From: Euzebyella marina
GTDB lineage: Bacteria > Bacteroidota > Bacteroidia > Flavobacteriales > Flavobacteriaceae
Direction of reading: 5' to 3'
Length of the DNA: 64,000 bases
NCBI RefSeq assembly: GCF_014855515.1
Contig: NZ_JACYFK010000006.1
Location: 1 to 64,000, forward strand
The position numbers and the translations under genes were made by a program. This document shows, one piece after another, positions 41,896 through 51,575 of this stretch (position 1 is the stretch's first letter; each line of letters opens with the position of its first letter). The notes below the pieces were generated by a model. That model did no database searches. It was not told the DNA's origin and saw nothing but the letters and a program-made list of their open reading frames with translations.

Positions 41896-44508
41896 ATGTG
41901 TAAATCGTCGCACCTTACCAATATCTGTGCTAAATTAAGCCTATTATTTCTTGCGATTGCGATCAATGCGTGCAACACCTTAAAAAGGGTGGGCGAAAAC
42001 GAACTCCTACTTCGGGAAAACACCATATACGCAGATGGCGAAGAAATCAACGACGAAGCCATACAAAGCCTAATAGTTCAAGAACCCAACACTCGAATAT
42101 TAGGATACCCCCTTAGACTGAATCTTTACAACCTGGCAAAACAAAACCCAGATTCGTCGTACAACGCTTGGCTGCATCGCAAAGAACATAGAGAAGAACG
42201 TTTGGTGCGCCTGCTCTCAAAAAAGCAAGTAAACCGATTGGGAGAATCTTTTCTAGTTAGCGGTCTAAGCGAATGGCTAAAAAAAATTGGCGAGGCACCT
42301 GTTGTAGTTGATACCACCAAGGCCAGGAGAACTTTAGAAAGGTTAAGCGCCTACTACGGCAGCAAAGGTTATTTCAACAACAATACGACCTATATTGTCG
42401 ATACTTTGACCAAGAAGAAAAGGGCCAGTCTTGATTATAGAATTGATTTGGGCAAACCGTTCTACATAGATTCAATTTCGCATCAAATTGCTTCCAAAGC
42501 CATAGATTCAATATATCAAGAAAGTGAAGAACTATCTTTTGTAAAAAGAGGAGACCAGTTCGATCTTTCACAATTTGCAAGAGAAAGGGAGCGGCTCAGT
42601 ACCATCTTTAGAAATTCAGGGGTCTATAATTTTCAAGAAAGCTCGATTTCATATGATATTGCTACAGATACCACTAAGGTAGCCGATGACCAGCAAATGA
42701 ACATAGAGCTTAATATCGACAATTTCAAAAAAAGAGGGGATTCGGCCGTTACCTCAGCAGAGTACAAAGTATATCGTTTCAACAAAATCAATATTTATAC
42801 CGACTATTTATATGACGAAGGTGACGGCGAACTACAATCGATAAACTACGAAGATTATACCATTTTTTTCAGGGACAAGCTACGCTTTAAACCAAAGACC
42901 CTAGCCAATGCCGTGTTCTTTGAAAAGGATAGTATTTACCGTGATATCGACAGAACGCGTACTTATCGGCAAATAACCAATTTAGGAGTGTTTAAATACC
43001 CTACCATAACCTCTGAACCCACTGGCGAAGGAAACACCCTCGACGCTAACATCTATTTGGCGGCCCGGCCTAAATATTCATTGGGAACTTCTTTCGAGGT
43101 GACCCGATCTAACATTCAACAAGTCGGTTTGGCCCTTAGCCCATCATTGCAGGCCAGAAATTTATTTGGAGGCGCAGAAAACCTGAGTTTAGCTGGTAGA
43201 TTGAGCATTGGTTCATCAAACGACCCTAGTATTATTGACAACCGTTTTTTTAATATACAAGAGTATGGTGCCGATATAAATTTGGATATTCCACGAATCT
43301 GGTTTCCATTTTTCAACACCAATTCAATCATTCCCAGCTACACCCTACCCAGAACCCGTATTTCTTTAGGAACCAGCTTCCAAAAGAATATCGGTTTGGA
43401 TAAACAGGCATTCAATACCGTATTGGGTTACAACTGGATTCCCTCCGATTTTATCAAACACAACGTAGAATTGTTAAATGTACAGTTCGTTCGTAATGTC
43501 AACATTGACCGTTTTTTCAATGTATACCAAAACTCTTATGAACAATTAGATGACCTTGCCGATAATTTTGATAGTTATCTAGATGAAGTTCAATATCCCG
43601 AATTGGAGGAGTATTTCGAATTGCCCAACGGGTCCAACAACCCTAGGCTTATTATTCCCGAGGGTACGGCCGGTTTTACACAGGCTATTCTAGAAAGAGA
43701 GGTAAGTTCAACCGCGGCCATTTATCAAGCAGTTAGTAGAATTGAAGAAAGAAGAGACCGCTTAACTGAAAACAACCTCATCTTCGCCAGTAATTATACC
43801 CTCAACCTTAATAATAGAGAAGGAATTACCGATAATACCTTTTATCAGTTTCGTTTTAAGCTAGAAAGTGCCGGCAACCTATTGTCGACTATATCCGCCG
43901 TCATTCCTTTTGAAGAGAATGAGAATGAAGATCGTTTGGTTTTTGGGGTGCCCTATAGTCAATATGTAAAAACGGAGTTCGACTATATCAAATACTGGAA
44001 CGTATCACGAGCCAATGTTCTGGCCTTGCGTACTTTCTTCGGTATTGCCATCCCCTATGGCAACTCCGACAATATACCTTTTGTTAGAAGTTATTTTGCT
44101 GGAGGTGCTAACGATATTAGGGCATGGTCTCCGTATTCTCTTGGGCCAGGACGTACGGATGCTATCAACGACTTCAATGAGGCTAACTTGAAAATAGGAT
44201 TGAATCTGGAATACAGGTTTCCCGTCATTGGTAATTTTAAAGGTGCCCTTTTTGCCGATCTTGGTAATATATGGAACGTATTCGATAACGTTGAAGACCC
44301 TGCAGCCACCTTTACCGGATTACGTTCTCTCGAAGATATTGCCCTAGGCACAGGCTTCGGTCTTCGGTACGATTTCACATACTTTGTACTAAGGGCAGAC
44401 CTAGGTTTCAAAACCTATAACCCCGCCAGAGAGGTTTCCGATAGATGGCTCACCGATTTCAACCTGCCCAATTCAGTACTTCAAATAGGTATTAACTATC
44501 CATTTTAA
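41896..44508 (+). CDS. tamL: TamL: lipid-anchored Omp85/TamA-family outer-membrane protein
   Basis: This encodes 870 residues from the ATG at 41896 (an in-frame TTG 9 bp earlier lies inside the promoter box). The signal sequence ends in the lipobox INAC, so the protein is a predicted lipoprotein, the mark of TamL, the Bacteroidota/Chlorobi variant of the TamA translocation and assembly factor. POTRA-like domains occupy residues ~30-400 (VGENELLLREN, YYGSKGYFNN, RTYRQITNLGVFKYP). The C-terminal half is a 16-strand barrel with the Omp85 sequence FAGGANDIRAWSPYSLGPG and the closing strand VLQIGINYPF. It works in outer-membrane protein or lipid transport. Confidence 0.92.
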   Translation: MCKSSHLTNICAKLSLLFLAIAINACNTLKRVGENELLLRENTIYADGEEINDEAIQSLIVQEPNTRILGYPLRLNLYNLAKQNPDSSYNAWLHRKEHREERLVRLLSKKQVNRLGESFLVSGLSEWLKKIGEAPVVVDTTKARRTLERLSAYYGSKGYFNNNTTYIVDTLTKKKRASLDYRIDLGKPFYIDSISHQIASKAIDSIYQESEELSFVKRGDQFDLSQFARERERLSTIFRNSGVYNFQESSISYDIATDTTKVADDQQMNIELNIDNFKKRGDSAVTSAEYKVYRFNKINIYTDYLYDEGDGELQSINYEDYTIFFRDKLRFKPKTLANAVFFEKDSIYRDIDRTRTYRQITNLGVFKYPTITSEPTGEGNTLDANIYLAARPKYSLGTSFEVTRSNIQQVGLALSPSLQARNLFGGAENLSLAGRLSIGSSNDPSIIDNRFFNIQEYGADINLDIPRIWFPFFNTNSIIPSYTLPRTRISLGTSFQKNIGLDKQAFNTVLGYNWIPSDFIKHNVELLNVQFVRNVNIDRFFNVYQNSYEQLDDLADNFDSYLDEVQYPELEEYFELPNGSNNPRLIIPEGTAGFTQAILEREVSSTAAIYQAVSRIEERRDRLTENNLIFASNYTLNLNNREGITDNTFYQFRFKLESAGNLLSTISAVIPFEENENEDRLVFGVPYSQYVKTEFDYIKYWNVSRANVLALRTFFGIAIPYGNSDNIPFVRSYFAGGANDIRAWSPYSLGPGRTDAINDFNEANLKIGLNLEYRFPVIGNFKGALFADLGNIWNVFDNVEDPAATFTGLRSLEDIALGTGFGLRYDFTYFVLRADLGFKTYNPAREVSDRWLTDFNLPNSVLQIGINYPF

Positions 44509-44614
44509 ACAATTATTGGCTTATGGGTTGGCTAAGTAACAGATATCTAAAATACTGTTATACAAACAGCTTATAATCTTGAGCTGGGCTTCAGCTTTAG
44601 AGATAATATTTTAT

Positions 44615-44622
44615 TACTTTTG
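44615..44622 (+). promoter_or_regulatory. fbaA -7 box TACTTTTG
   Basis: This is an exact TAnnTTTG box 29 bp before the ATG at 44652. Confidence 0.45.
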
Positions 44623-44651
44623 TCCCATTCAAATTACAAACCTAGAGAATT

Positions 44652-45719
44652 ATGGCCCACAATATAAAACCCGGAGTTGCCACCGGAGATGAAGTACAGG
44701 ATATTTTCAATTACGCAAAAGAGAAAGGCTTTGCATTGCCTGCCGTTAACGTAATCGGATCCAATACAATTAACGGTGTTCTTGAAACGGCAGCGAGCCT
44801 GAATGCACCGGTAATCATTCAATTTTCAAATGGCGGAGCTCAGTTCAACGCTGGAAAAGGCTTATCGAACGAAGACCAAAAAGCAGCTGTTTTGGGTGCT
44901 GTTGCAGGCGCAAAACACGTTCACCAATTGGCAGAAGCATATGGGGCTACGGTTATTCTACACACCGACCACTGCGCTAAAAAACTTTTACCTTGGATCG
45001 ATGGTATGTTAGAAGCGAGTGAAAAGCACTTTGCCGAAACTGGAAAATCGTTGTTTAGCTCTCATATGATCGACCTTTCAGAAGAGCCTCTTGAAGAGAA
45101 TATCGAAATCTGCAAGGGCTATTTAGAGCGTATGAGCAAAATGAATATGACCTTAGAGATTGAATTGGGTATCACAGGTGGTGAAGAAGATGGGGTTGAC
45201 AATTCAGATGTAGATGACTCTAAATTATACACGCAACCTGAAGAGGTAGCTTACGCTTACGAAGAACTTTCAAAAGTAAGCCACAGATTTACGATTGCTG
45301 CCGCCTTTGGTAACGTTCACGGGGTTTACAAGCCCGGTAATGTTAAGCTAACCCCAAAAATTCTTAAGAATTCGCAAGAATACATTTCTGAAAAATACGG
45401 GGTTGAGCACAATCATATCGATTTTGTTTTTCATGGTGGATCCGGTTCTTCAGTAGAAGAAATTAGAGAAGGTATCAGCTATGGGGTTATTAAAATGAAC
45501 ATTGATACCGATTTACAATATGCTTTTCTTTCCGGTGTTCGTGACTACGTACAAGGCAAGAAAGACTACTTACAATCTCAAATCGGAAACCCAGAAGGTC
45601 CTGATGAACCTAACAAAAAAGCATATGACCCACGCGTGTGGCTAAGAGAAGGTGAAAAGGCGTTCATAGAGCGTTTGAAAAAGGCTTTTGCCGATTTGAA
45701 CAATGTGAACACGCTTTAA
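44652..45719 (+). CDS. fbaA: Class II fructose-bisphosphate aldolase
   Basis: This 355-residue zinc enzyme cleaves fructose 1,6-bisphosphate in glycolysis. Seen: LPAVNVIGSNTINGVLE, VILHTDHCAKKLLPW (catalytic Asp and zinc His), LEIELGITGGEEDGVDN (zinc Glu), AAFGNVHGVYKPGNV (zinc His), FVFHGGSGSS (zinc His, phosphate loop) and GVIKMNIDTDLQYAF. The length is that of the E. coli-type class IIA enzyme. accD lies 27 bp downstream and may be cotranscribed. Confidence 0.97.
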   Translation: MAHNIKPGVATGDEVQDIFNYAKEKGFALPAVNVIGSNTINGVLETAASLNAPVIIQFSNGGAQFNAGKGLSNEDQKAAVLGAVAGAKHVHQLAEAYGATVILHTDHCAKKLLPWIDGMLEASEKHFAETGKSLFSSHMIDLSEEPLEENIEICKGYLERMSKMNMTLEIELGITGGEEDGVDNSDVDDSKLYTQPEEVAYAYEELSKVSHRFTIAAAFGNVHGVYKPGNVKLTPKILKNSQEYISEKYGVEHNHIDFVFHGGSGSSVEEIREGISYGVIKMNIDTDLQYAFLSGVRDYVQGKKDYLQSQIGNPEGPDEPNKKAYDPRVWLREGEKAFIERLKKAFADLNNVNTL

Positions 45720-45746
45720 AAATCTAAAATATCCGCTAACGATAAT

Positions 45747-46625
45747 ATGGAAAATATGACGGCTTGGTTCAGAAGAAAGGAGAAGGGAATACAAACGGCT
45801 ACCGAAGAGAAAAAAGATACTCCGAAGGGCCTGTGGTACAAATCACCCACAGGTAAGATTGTAGAGTCTGAGGAGCTTGCCAAAAACTTTTATGTTAGCC
45901 CAGAGGATGATTACCATGTCAGAATAGGAAGTAAAGAGTATTTTGAAATTATCTTCGACGGTAACAAGTTCAAAGAACTTGATGTAAAACTCACGTCAAA
46001 AGACCCATTGAAGTTCGAGGATACCAAGAAATATTCTGATCGACTTAAAGATGCCCAGAAAAAAACCAACCTGAAAGATGCGGTCAGAACCGCGGTTGGC
46101 AAATCGATGGGTAAAGATTTGGTCGTTGCCTGTATGGATTTCGGATTTATCGGAGGTTCTATGGGTAGTGTGGTCGGTGAAAAAATTGCAAGGGCGATAG
46201 ACTACTCCATCAAGAAAAAGCTTCCTTTTTTAATGATTTCCAAATCAGGCGGGGCTAGAATGATGGAAGCCGCTCTTTCACTGATGCAATTGGCCAAAAC
46301 ATCTGCTAAGTTGGCCCAGTTGGCCGAAGCCAAAATACCGTATATTTCATTATGTACCGACCCTACTACAGGGGGTACTACAGCTTCATATGCCATGTTG
46401 GGAGACATCAATATATCGGAACCTGGTGCTTTGATCGGCTTTGCCGGCCCAAGGGTCGTTAAAGACCTTACGGGTCAAGATTTGCCAGAAGGCTTTCAGA
46501 CCGCTGAGTTCTTGCAAGAACATGGCTTTTTAGATTTTATCTCGCACAGAAGAGATTTGAAGAAAAAAGTAAATCTGTATTTAGATTTAATTCAGAACAA
46601 TCCTGTTAGGAGTTCAGAAAATTAG
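45747..46625 (+). CDS. accD: Acetyl-CoA carboxylase carboxyltransferase subunit beta, zinc-ribbon cysteines absent
   Basis: This encodes 292 residues; the Met three codons later (45756) may be the true start. It is the beta half of the carboxyltransferase, making malonyl-CoA for fatty acid synthesis. The carboxyltransferase fold is intact: [56 protein letters not shown]. At residues ~30-55 the sequence aligns with the E. coli zinc ribbon, but the four Cys positions read [10 protein letters not shown] and YVSPEDDYH, so no zinc can be held. accA is not in the window. Confidence 0.93.
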   Translation: MENMTAWFRRKEKGIQTATEEKKDTPKGLWYKSPTGKIVESEELAKNFYVSPEDDYHVRIGSKEYFEIIFDGNKFKELDVKLTSKDPLKFEDTKKYSDRLKDAQKKTNLKDAVRTAVGKSMGKDLVVACMDFGFIGGSMGSVVGEKIARAIDYSIKKKLPFLMISKSGGARMMEAALSLMQLAKTSAKLAQLAEAKIPYISLCTDPTTGGTTASYAMLGDINISEPGALIGFAGPRVVKDLTGQDLPEGFQTAEFLQEHGFLDFISHRRDLKKKVNLYLDLIQNNPVRSSEN

Positions 46626-46628
46626 TAG

Positions 46629-46636
46629 TATATTTG
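46629..46636 (+). promoter_or_regulatory. rpsO -7 box TATATTTG
   Basis: This is an exact TAnnTTTG box 54 bp upstream of the rpsO ATG, just after the accD stop. Confidence 0.45.
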
Positions 46637-46690
46637 CGCCCTGATTGAAAATCAATCGGATACATAAAAATCATTTAAAGCAATATTGGC

Positions 46691-46960
46691 ATGTATTTAA
46701 GCAAAGAAGTAAAAGCCGACATTTTTAAAAAATACGGCGGTAGTGAAGGGAACACAGGTTCCACCGAAGGTCAAATCGCGTTGTTTACGCACCGCATCAA
46801 CCATTTGACTGAACATTTAAAAAGAAACAAGAAAGACTACAACACCGAGCGTTCTTTGGTTCGTTTGGTAGGTAAGAGAAGAAGTCTTCTTGACTATATG
46901 ATTAAGAAAGATATTGTAAAGTATCGTGAATTAATCAAAGAATTGAATATTAGAAAATAA
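46691..46960 (+). CDS. rpsO: 30S ribosomal protein S15
   Basis: This is 89 residues, the normal length. The rRNA-binding motifs are intact: GSTEGQIALFTHRINHLTEHLK, then HKDYNTERSLVRLVGKRRSLLDY-like sequence with the conserved RSLVRLVGKRR, and YRELIKELNIRK. It binds 16S rRNA helices 20-22 early in 30S assembly. The rpsO-pnp order is conserved across many bacteria; here a terminator separates them. Confidence 0.98.
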   Translation: MYLSKEVKADIFKKYGGSEGNTGSTEGQIALFTHRINHLTEHLKRNKKDYNTERSLVRLVGKRRSLLDYMIKKDIVKYRELIKELNIRK

Positions 46961-46967
46961 TTCGATT

Positions 46968-46999
46968 GGGGGTCTTATATTTAGACCCCCTTTTTTTAT
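46968..46999 (+). terminator. Terminator after rpsO
   Basis: GGGGGTCT pairs with AGACCCCC across a 7-base loop and is followed by seven T. Confidence 0.9.
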
Positions 47000-47076
47000 T
47001 ATAAAGTCCTCTTTTTTAAAGGGGCAAATTCAAAAAGCTTCACACGGTTTTTCATTGGTCAACACAACACAACAAC

Positions 47077-47098
47077 TCCGACCATCGAAAATGTCGGA
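47077..47098 (+). promoter_or_regulatory. Hairpin in the pnp leader
   Basis: TCCGAC (47077-47082) and GTCGGA (47093-47098) are perfect inverted arms about 50 bp before the pnp ATG. The pnp leader of enterobacteria is autoregulated through an RNase III hairpin; a similar role here is only a suggestion. No clear -7 box was found in 47000-47147. Confidence 0.25.
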
Positions 47099-47147
47099 AA
47101 GACCATTGTTTAACAGTTCGCCTCTATGGTGGATTTAAATCAAATTT

Positions 47148-49373
47148 ATGATTCCAAAAGTATTTAAAGAGGTCATTGACCTTGGTGACGGTAGGGAAAT
47201 CTCTATCGAGACCGGTAAATTGGCTAAACAGGCCCACGGTTCTGTTGTAGTTAGTTCCGGCAAATGTATGTTGCTATGTACCGTAGTTTCCAATTACAAG
47301 GCTTCGGATGTAGATTTTCTTCCTTTAACGGTAGATTATAGAGAAAAATTCGCGGCTGCCGGCCGTTATCCTGGTGGCTTCTTTAAAAGAGAGGCCAGGC
47401 CAAGCGATGGTGAAGTATTGACCATGCGTTTAGTTGACAGGGTTTTGCGCCCATTGTTCCCGAAAGATTATCATTCTGAAACTCAGGTGATGATTCAATT
47501 GATGTCTCACGATGAGAATGTTATGCCAGATGCAATGGCTGGTTTGGCGGCTTCTGCGGCCATTCAACTATCTGATTTTCCTTTTGAATGCCCTATTTCT
47601 GAAGTAAGGGTAGGTAGAGTCGACGGAGAGTTGATCATCAACCCTACTTTGGCCCAATTAGAGAATTCAGACATTGATATGGTGATCGGTGCTTCTGCAG
47701 ATTCTGTAATGATGGTAGAAGGTGAAATGAAAGAGATTTCAGAAGAAGAAATGACCGAAGCCATCAAATTTGCGCACGAGGCTATCAAAGTTCAGTGCGA
47801 GGCCCAAGTAAAATTAGCCGAAGCCTTCGGAAAGAAAGAAACAAGAGAATACGAACCTGAAAGAGAAGATGAAGATCTTGCCAAGAAAATTCATGACCTT
47901 ACCTACAATAAGGTGTATGAAATTGCAAAGGCAGGTTCTGCCAAACACGAAAGAAGCGCTGCTTTTGAAGCTATAAAAGACGAGGTTATCGAATCTTTTA
48001 GCGAAGAGGAGCAAGAAGAGTATAACGGCCTTATCTCAAAATATTTTTACAAAGCTGAAAAAGCTGCTGTTAGAGACCTTACACTTAATGAAGGTTTGCG
48101 TCTTGACGGTCGTAAAACCGATGAGATTCGTCCGATTTGGTGCGAGGTAGATTATTTACCCTCTACCCATGGCTCTGCTATCTTTACCAGAGGTGAGACA
48201 CAGGCATTAGCTACGGTAACTCTAGGTACATCTAGAGATGCCAACCAAATAGACATGCCTTCTTATGAAGGAGAAGAGCGTTTTTATCTTCACTATAACT
48301 TCCCTCCTTTTTCTACAGGAGAAGCAAGACCTATCAGAGGTACGTCAAGAAGGGAAGTCGGTCACGGAAACTTGGCTCAAAGAGCATTGAAAGGTATGGT
48401 TCCTGAAGATTGCCCTTACACTGTTAGGGTCGTTTCCGAAATATTAGAATCGAATGGTTCTTCATCAATGGCTACGGTTTGTTCAGGCACTATGGCGTTG
48501 ATGGATGCCGGGGTTCAACTTAAAAAGCCCGTTTCAGGTATTGCCATGGGCTTAATTTCAGATGCCGAAACAGGAAAGTACGCCGTACTATCTGATATTC
48601 TTGGTGATGAAGACCACTTAGGTGATATGGACTTTAAGGTAACCGGTACTGCCGATGGTATCACCGCTTGCCAAATGGACATTAAGGTCAAGGGATTGTC
48701 ATATGAAATTTTGGTAAAAGCCCTTAAACAAGCGAGAGATGGTCGTTTGCATATCTTAGGTAAACTTACTGAAACCATTTCAACGCCAAATGAAGATGTG
48801 AAACCTCATGCACCAAAAATGGTAACGAGAATTATTCCGAATGAATTTATCGGAGCATTGATCGGACCTGGCGGAAAAGTAATTCAAGAACTTCAGAAAG
48901 AGACCAATACAACTATCGTGATCAATGAAGATCCGGTAACCGAAGAAGGTATCGTAGAGATTCTAGGCACAGATCAAGATGGCATCAATGCCGTATTGGC
49001 CAAAATAGATTCGTTGATGTTCGAGCCTGAAGTAGGCAGTGTTTATGAAGTAAAGGTCATTAAAATGCTAGACTTTGGTGCCGTAGTAGAATACCAAGAG
49101 GCTCCGGGTAACGAAGTACTTCTTCACGTATCGGAACTAGCTTGGGAACGTACTGAAAACGTAAGCGACGTGGTCAACATGGGTGATGTTTTCGATGTTA
49201 AATACATGGGTATCGATTCTAGAACCAAAAAAGACAGAGTTTCGAGAAAGGTACTTTTACCAAAACCGGAAGGTTATAAAGAGAGACCACCACGTAACAA
49301 TAACGACCGTAATCGCGGTAGGGATAATAAACGCGGTAGGGATAACAGAGACAGAAAACCTAAAAACGACTAA
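47148..49373 (+). CDS. pnp: Polyribonucleotide nucleotidyltransferase (PNPase)
   Basis: This 741-residue 3'-5' phosphorolytic exoribonuclease takes part in RNA decay. Domain order: first RNase PH domain (~1-210), all-helical linker (~215-310), second RNase PH domain (~320-545) with the phosphate-binding [18 protein letters not shown] stretch, KH domain with [10 protein letters not shown] (~560-615) and S1 domain (~620-690, [15 protein letters not shown]). The tail is a short basic Arg/Asn/Asp-rich sequence ([12 protein letters not shown]). Length is typical. It is followed by a strong terminator. Confidence 0.98.
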   Translation: MIPKVFKEVIDLGDGREISIETGKLAKQAHGSVVVSSGKCMLLCTVVSNYKASDVDFLPLTVDYREKFAAAGRYPGGFFKREARPSDGEVLTMRLVDRVLRPLFPKDYHSETQVMIQLMSHDENVMPDAMAGLAASAAIQLSDFPFECPISEVRVGRVDGELIINPTLAQLENSDIDMVIGASADSVMMVEGEMKEISEEEMTEAIKFAHEAIKVQCEAQVKLAEAFGKKETREYEPEREDEDLAKKIHDLTYNKVYEIAKAGSAKHERSAAFEAIKDEVIESFSEEEQEEYNGLISKYFYKAEKAAVRDLTLNEGLRLDGRKTDEIRPIWCEVDYLPSTHGSAIFTRGETQALATVTLGTSRDANQIDMPSYEGEERFYLHYNFPPFSTGEARPIRGTSRREVGHGNLAQRALKGMVPEDCPYTVRVVSEILESNGSSSMATVCSGTMALMDAGVQLKKPVSGIAMGLISDAETGKYAVLSDILGDEDHLGDMDFKVTGTADGITACQMDIKVKGLSYEILVKALKQARDGRLHILGKLTETISTPNEDVKPHAPKMVTRIIPNEFIGALIGPGGKVIQELQKETNTTIVINEDPVTEEGIVEILGTDQDGINAVLAKIDSLMFEPEVGSVYEVKVIKMLDFGAVVEYQEAPGNEVLLHVSELAWERTENVSDVVNMGDVFDVKYMGIDSRTKKDRVSRKVLLPKPEGYKERPPRNNNDRNRGRDNKRGRDNRDRKPKND

Positions 49374-49394
49374 GTCTCTTAAAATCAACATTTC

Positions 49395-49429
49395 AAAAGC
49401 TCCTATTGAATCAAATAGGGGCTTTTTTT
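49395..49429 (+). terminator. Terminator after pnp
   Basis: AAAGCTCCTATT pairs with AATAGGGGCTTT across a 6-base loop, ending in a run of T. Confidence 0.9.
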
Positions 49430-49543
49430 GTACGGTTGCGTAAAAAATTGAAGTTTTTTTCACCCTCATGTAACATTTCAATGTTTTTTACGTATAAGTA
49501 TATGCAACTATGCATAACGCACGTAATAGAAAGGGATATTTAG

Positions 49544-50407
49544 ATGAGACAGCTTAAGATTACAAAACAGGTCACCAACCGTGAAACGGCATCTTTAGAC
49601 AAGTATTTGCAAGAAATCGGCAAGGTTGATTTGATTACTGCAGACGAAGAAGTAGAATTGGCACAACGCATCAAGGCAGGCGACCAGGTCGCTCTTGAAA
49701 AACTAACAAAGGCCAATCTTCGATTTGTGGTGTCAGTTGCCAAGCAGTACCAAAATCAAGGTTTGACCTTACCTGATTTAATTAATGAAGGTAACTTAGG
49801 TTTGATTAAGGCCGCACAGCGATTTGATGAAACTCGAGGTTTTAAATTTATTTCGTATGCCGTATGGTGGATTAGACAATCTATCTTACAGGCATTGGCA
49901 GAGCAGTCAAGAATTGTTCGTTTACCATTGAACAAAATTGGCTCTATCAATAAAATCAACAAGACCTTTGCCTTTTTAGAACAAGCTCACGAACGTGTGC
50001 CTTCGGCCGAAGAAATTGCAAAAGAGCTTGATATGACTGTTGAAGACGTTAAGCAATCGCTTAAAAACTCAGGTCGTCATGTATCTATGGATGCACCCCT
50101 AATTGATGGTGAAGACTCTAACCTTTATGACGTTTTACGTAGTGGTGAGTCACCAAACCCTGATAAAGAGTTATTGCACGAATCTCTTCGTACTGAAATT
50201 GAAAGGGCTTTGGAAACTTTGACACCGCGTGAAGCCGATGTAATTCGTCTTTACTTCGGATTGGCAGGACAGCACTCCATGACTTTGGAAGAAATCGGAG
50301 AAACATTCGATTTGACGAGAGAAAGAGTACGTCAGATTAAAGAAAAAGCAATACGCAGATTAAAGCATACATCCAGAAGTAAAATCTTAAAAACTTACTT
50401 AGGATAG
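49544..50407 (+). CDS. rpoD: Primary RNA polymerase sigma factor (sigma-70 family, Bacteroidota type)
   Basis: This is 287 residues, the short form typical of Bacteroidota that lacks region 1.1 and most of the non-conserved insert. Seen: region 1.2 ([21 protein letters not shown]), region 2 with [25 protein letters not shown] and [15 protein letters not shown], region 3 ([12 protein letters not shown]) and region 4 helix-turn-helix ([21 protein letters not shown]). This factor reads TAnnTTTG promoters, which occur before many genes of this window. It is monocistronic, with the pnp terminator 115 bp upstream. Confidence 0.97.
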   Translation: MRQLKITKQVTNRETASLDKYLQEIGKVDLITADEEVELAQRIKAGDQVALEKLTKANLRFVVSVAKQYQNQGLTLPDLINEGNLGLIKAAQRFDETRGFKFISYAVWWIRQSILQALAEQSRIVRLPLNKIGSINKINKTFAFLEQAHERVPSAEEIAKELDMTVEDVKQSLKNSGRHVSMDAPLIDGEDSNLYDVLRSGESPNPDKELLHESLRTEIERALETLTPREADVIRLYFGLAGQHSMTLEEIGETFDLTRERVRQIKEKAIRRLKHTSRSKILKTYLG

Positions 50408-50442
50408 TAAAGGTTTAAATTACACGTTAAATTATCCTTAAA

Positions 50443-50550
50443 TTGGAAATTTGGCATATTAGTTGTAATTTTAACAGCAACAACAGTTTATCATGACTGT
50501 TCGTTTTTTGATTGATGAATAAACTCCGGCTGATTACCGGAGTTTTTTCA
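50443..50550 (+). ncRNA. Candidate small RNA between rpoD and rpe (promoter, hairpin, terminator)
   Basis: TTG at 50443-50445, 20 bp spacer and TAATTTTA at 50466-50473 form a plausible promoter. Transcription from about 50480 would give a ~70-nt RNA with a first hairpin (ACAGT/ACTGT near 50485-50501) and an intrinsic terminator (AACTCCGG 50522-50529, CCGGAGTT 50537-50544, T run). A nine-codon frame (ATG at 50493 to TAA) lies inside and could instead be a tiny peptide. The terminator alone might end rpoD readthrough. The following 50551-50863 stretch shows nothing else I can name. Confidence 0.35.
50522..50548 (+). terminator. Intrinsic terminator downstream of rpoD
   Basis: AACTCCGG and CCGGAGTT enclose a 7-base loop, followed by TTTT. 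Confidence 0.85.
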
Positions 50551-50863
50551 TTTTAAGCCTTTCCATACAACTGTCCATTTTTTTGACAGCCCGTTCCTGA
50601 TGAGTGGACAGCCACAAGAATTCATCCTTAACCATTAGAATTCAACCACTTGACCAAACAAACTAATGAACATGGTTACTGTGTAAGAATTAAATTGTTC
50701 AACGACCAATTACACGACTTTACACAAATAGTATTCTACATAAATAAAACCAGTGCATATTTTGAGTAAACCAAAAAAGTCTGCTTAAAATGACAAAACT
50801 CCAAATCTGATGAAGGACTTGATTTACCAACAGATTCAAATCCTTAAAAAAGTATCGTTTCAT

Positions 50864-50871
50864 TACTTTTG
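50864..50871 (+). promoter_or_regulatory. rpe -7 box TACTTTTG
   Basis: This is an exact TAnnTTTG box 23 bp before the rpe ATG. Confidence 0.5.
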
Positions 50872-50894
50872 TAGAAGAAATCAATCGTTTAAAA

Positions 50895-51575
50895 ATGAAT
50901 AAAGCCAAAATAGCCCCATCGTTACTTGCTGCCGATTTCGGTAATTTACAAAGAGACGTTGAAATGGTGAACCAAAGTGAGGCCGATTGGCATCACATAG
51001 ATGTTATGGACGGACTTTTTGTACCCAACATATCATATGGCATGCCCGTAATAAAATCTATTGCCAAACATGCTACCAAACCGCTTGATGTTCATTTGAT
51101 GATTGTAGACCCTGATAGGTATATTAAAACTTTTGCCGATTTGGGCGCTACCATTCTAACGGTTCATTACGAAGCCTGTACCCATTTGCATCGTACGATT
51201 CAGGCAATTAAAGATGCAGGTATGAAAGCCGGCGTTGCCCTGAACCCTCATACCAATGTCAACTTGCTGAAAAACGTGATTAAAGATATTGACTTGGTAT
51301 TGATCATGAGTGTAAACCCTGGTTTCGGTGGTCAAAGTTTTATTGAAAATAGTTACGAAAAAATCACTGATGCCAAAGAACTCATCAAAATGAACGATTC
51401 AAAGGCGTTGGTAGAAGTAGATGGTGGTGTTACTGCAAAAAATGCCAAAGCTCTGATAAAGGCTGGCGCAGACGTACTGGTGGCAGGCAGTTTTATTTTT
51501 AAAAGTGAAGCCCCTTTGAACACTATTAAAGACCTAAAAACAGCTACGGATAAATGGAGCATTTTCGAATTGTAA
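50895..51575 (+). CDS. rpe: Ribulose-phosphate 3-epimerase
   Basis: This 226-residue TIM-barrel enzyme of the pentose phosphate pathway interconverts ribulose 5-phosphate and xylulose 5-phosphate. Motifs: IAPSLLAADFGNL (start strand), WHHIDVMDGLFVPNISYG (metal His and catalytic Asp), LDVHLMIVDP (metal His), MSVNPGFGGQSFIE, VEVDGGV (second catalytic Asp) and VAGSFIFKS phosphate site. Length is normal. The 3' end overlaps ypdA by 22 bp. Confidence 0.97.
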   Translation: MNKAKIAPSLLAADFGNLQRDVEMVNQSEADWHHIDVMDGLFVPNISYGMPVIKSIAKHATKPLDVHLMIVDPDRYIKTFADLGATILTVHYEACTHLHRTIQAIKDAGMKAGVALNPHTNVNLLKNVIKDIDLVLIMSVNPGFGGQSFIENSYEKITDAKELIKMNDSKALVEVDGGVTAKNAKALIKAGADVLVAGSFIFKSEAPLNTIKDLKTATDKWSIFEL

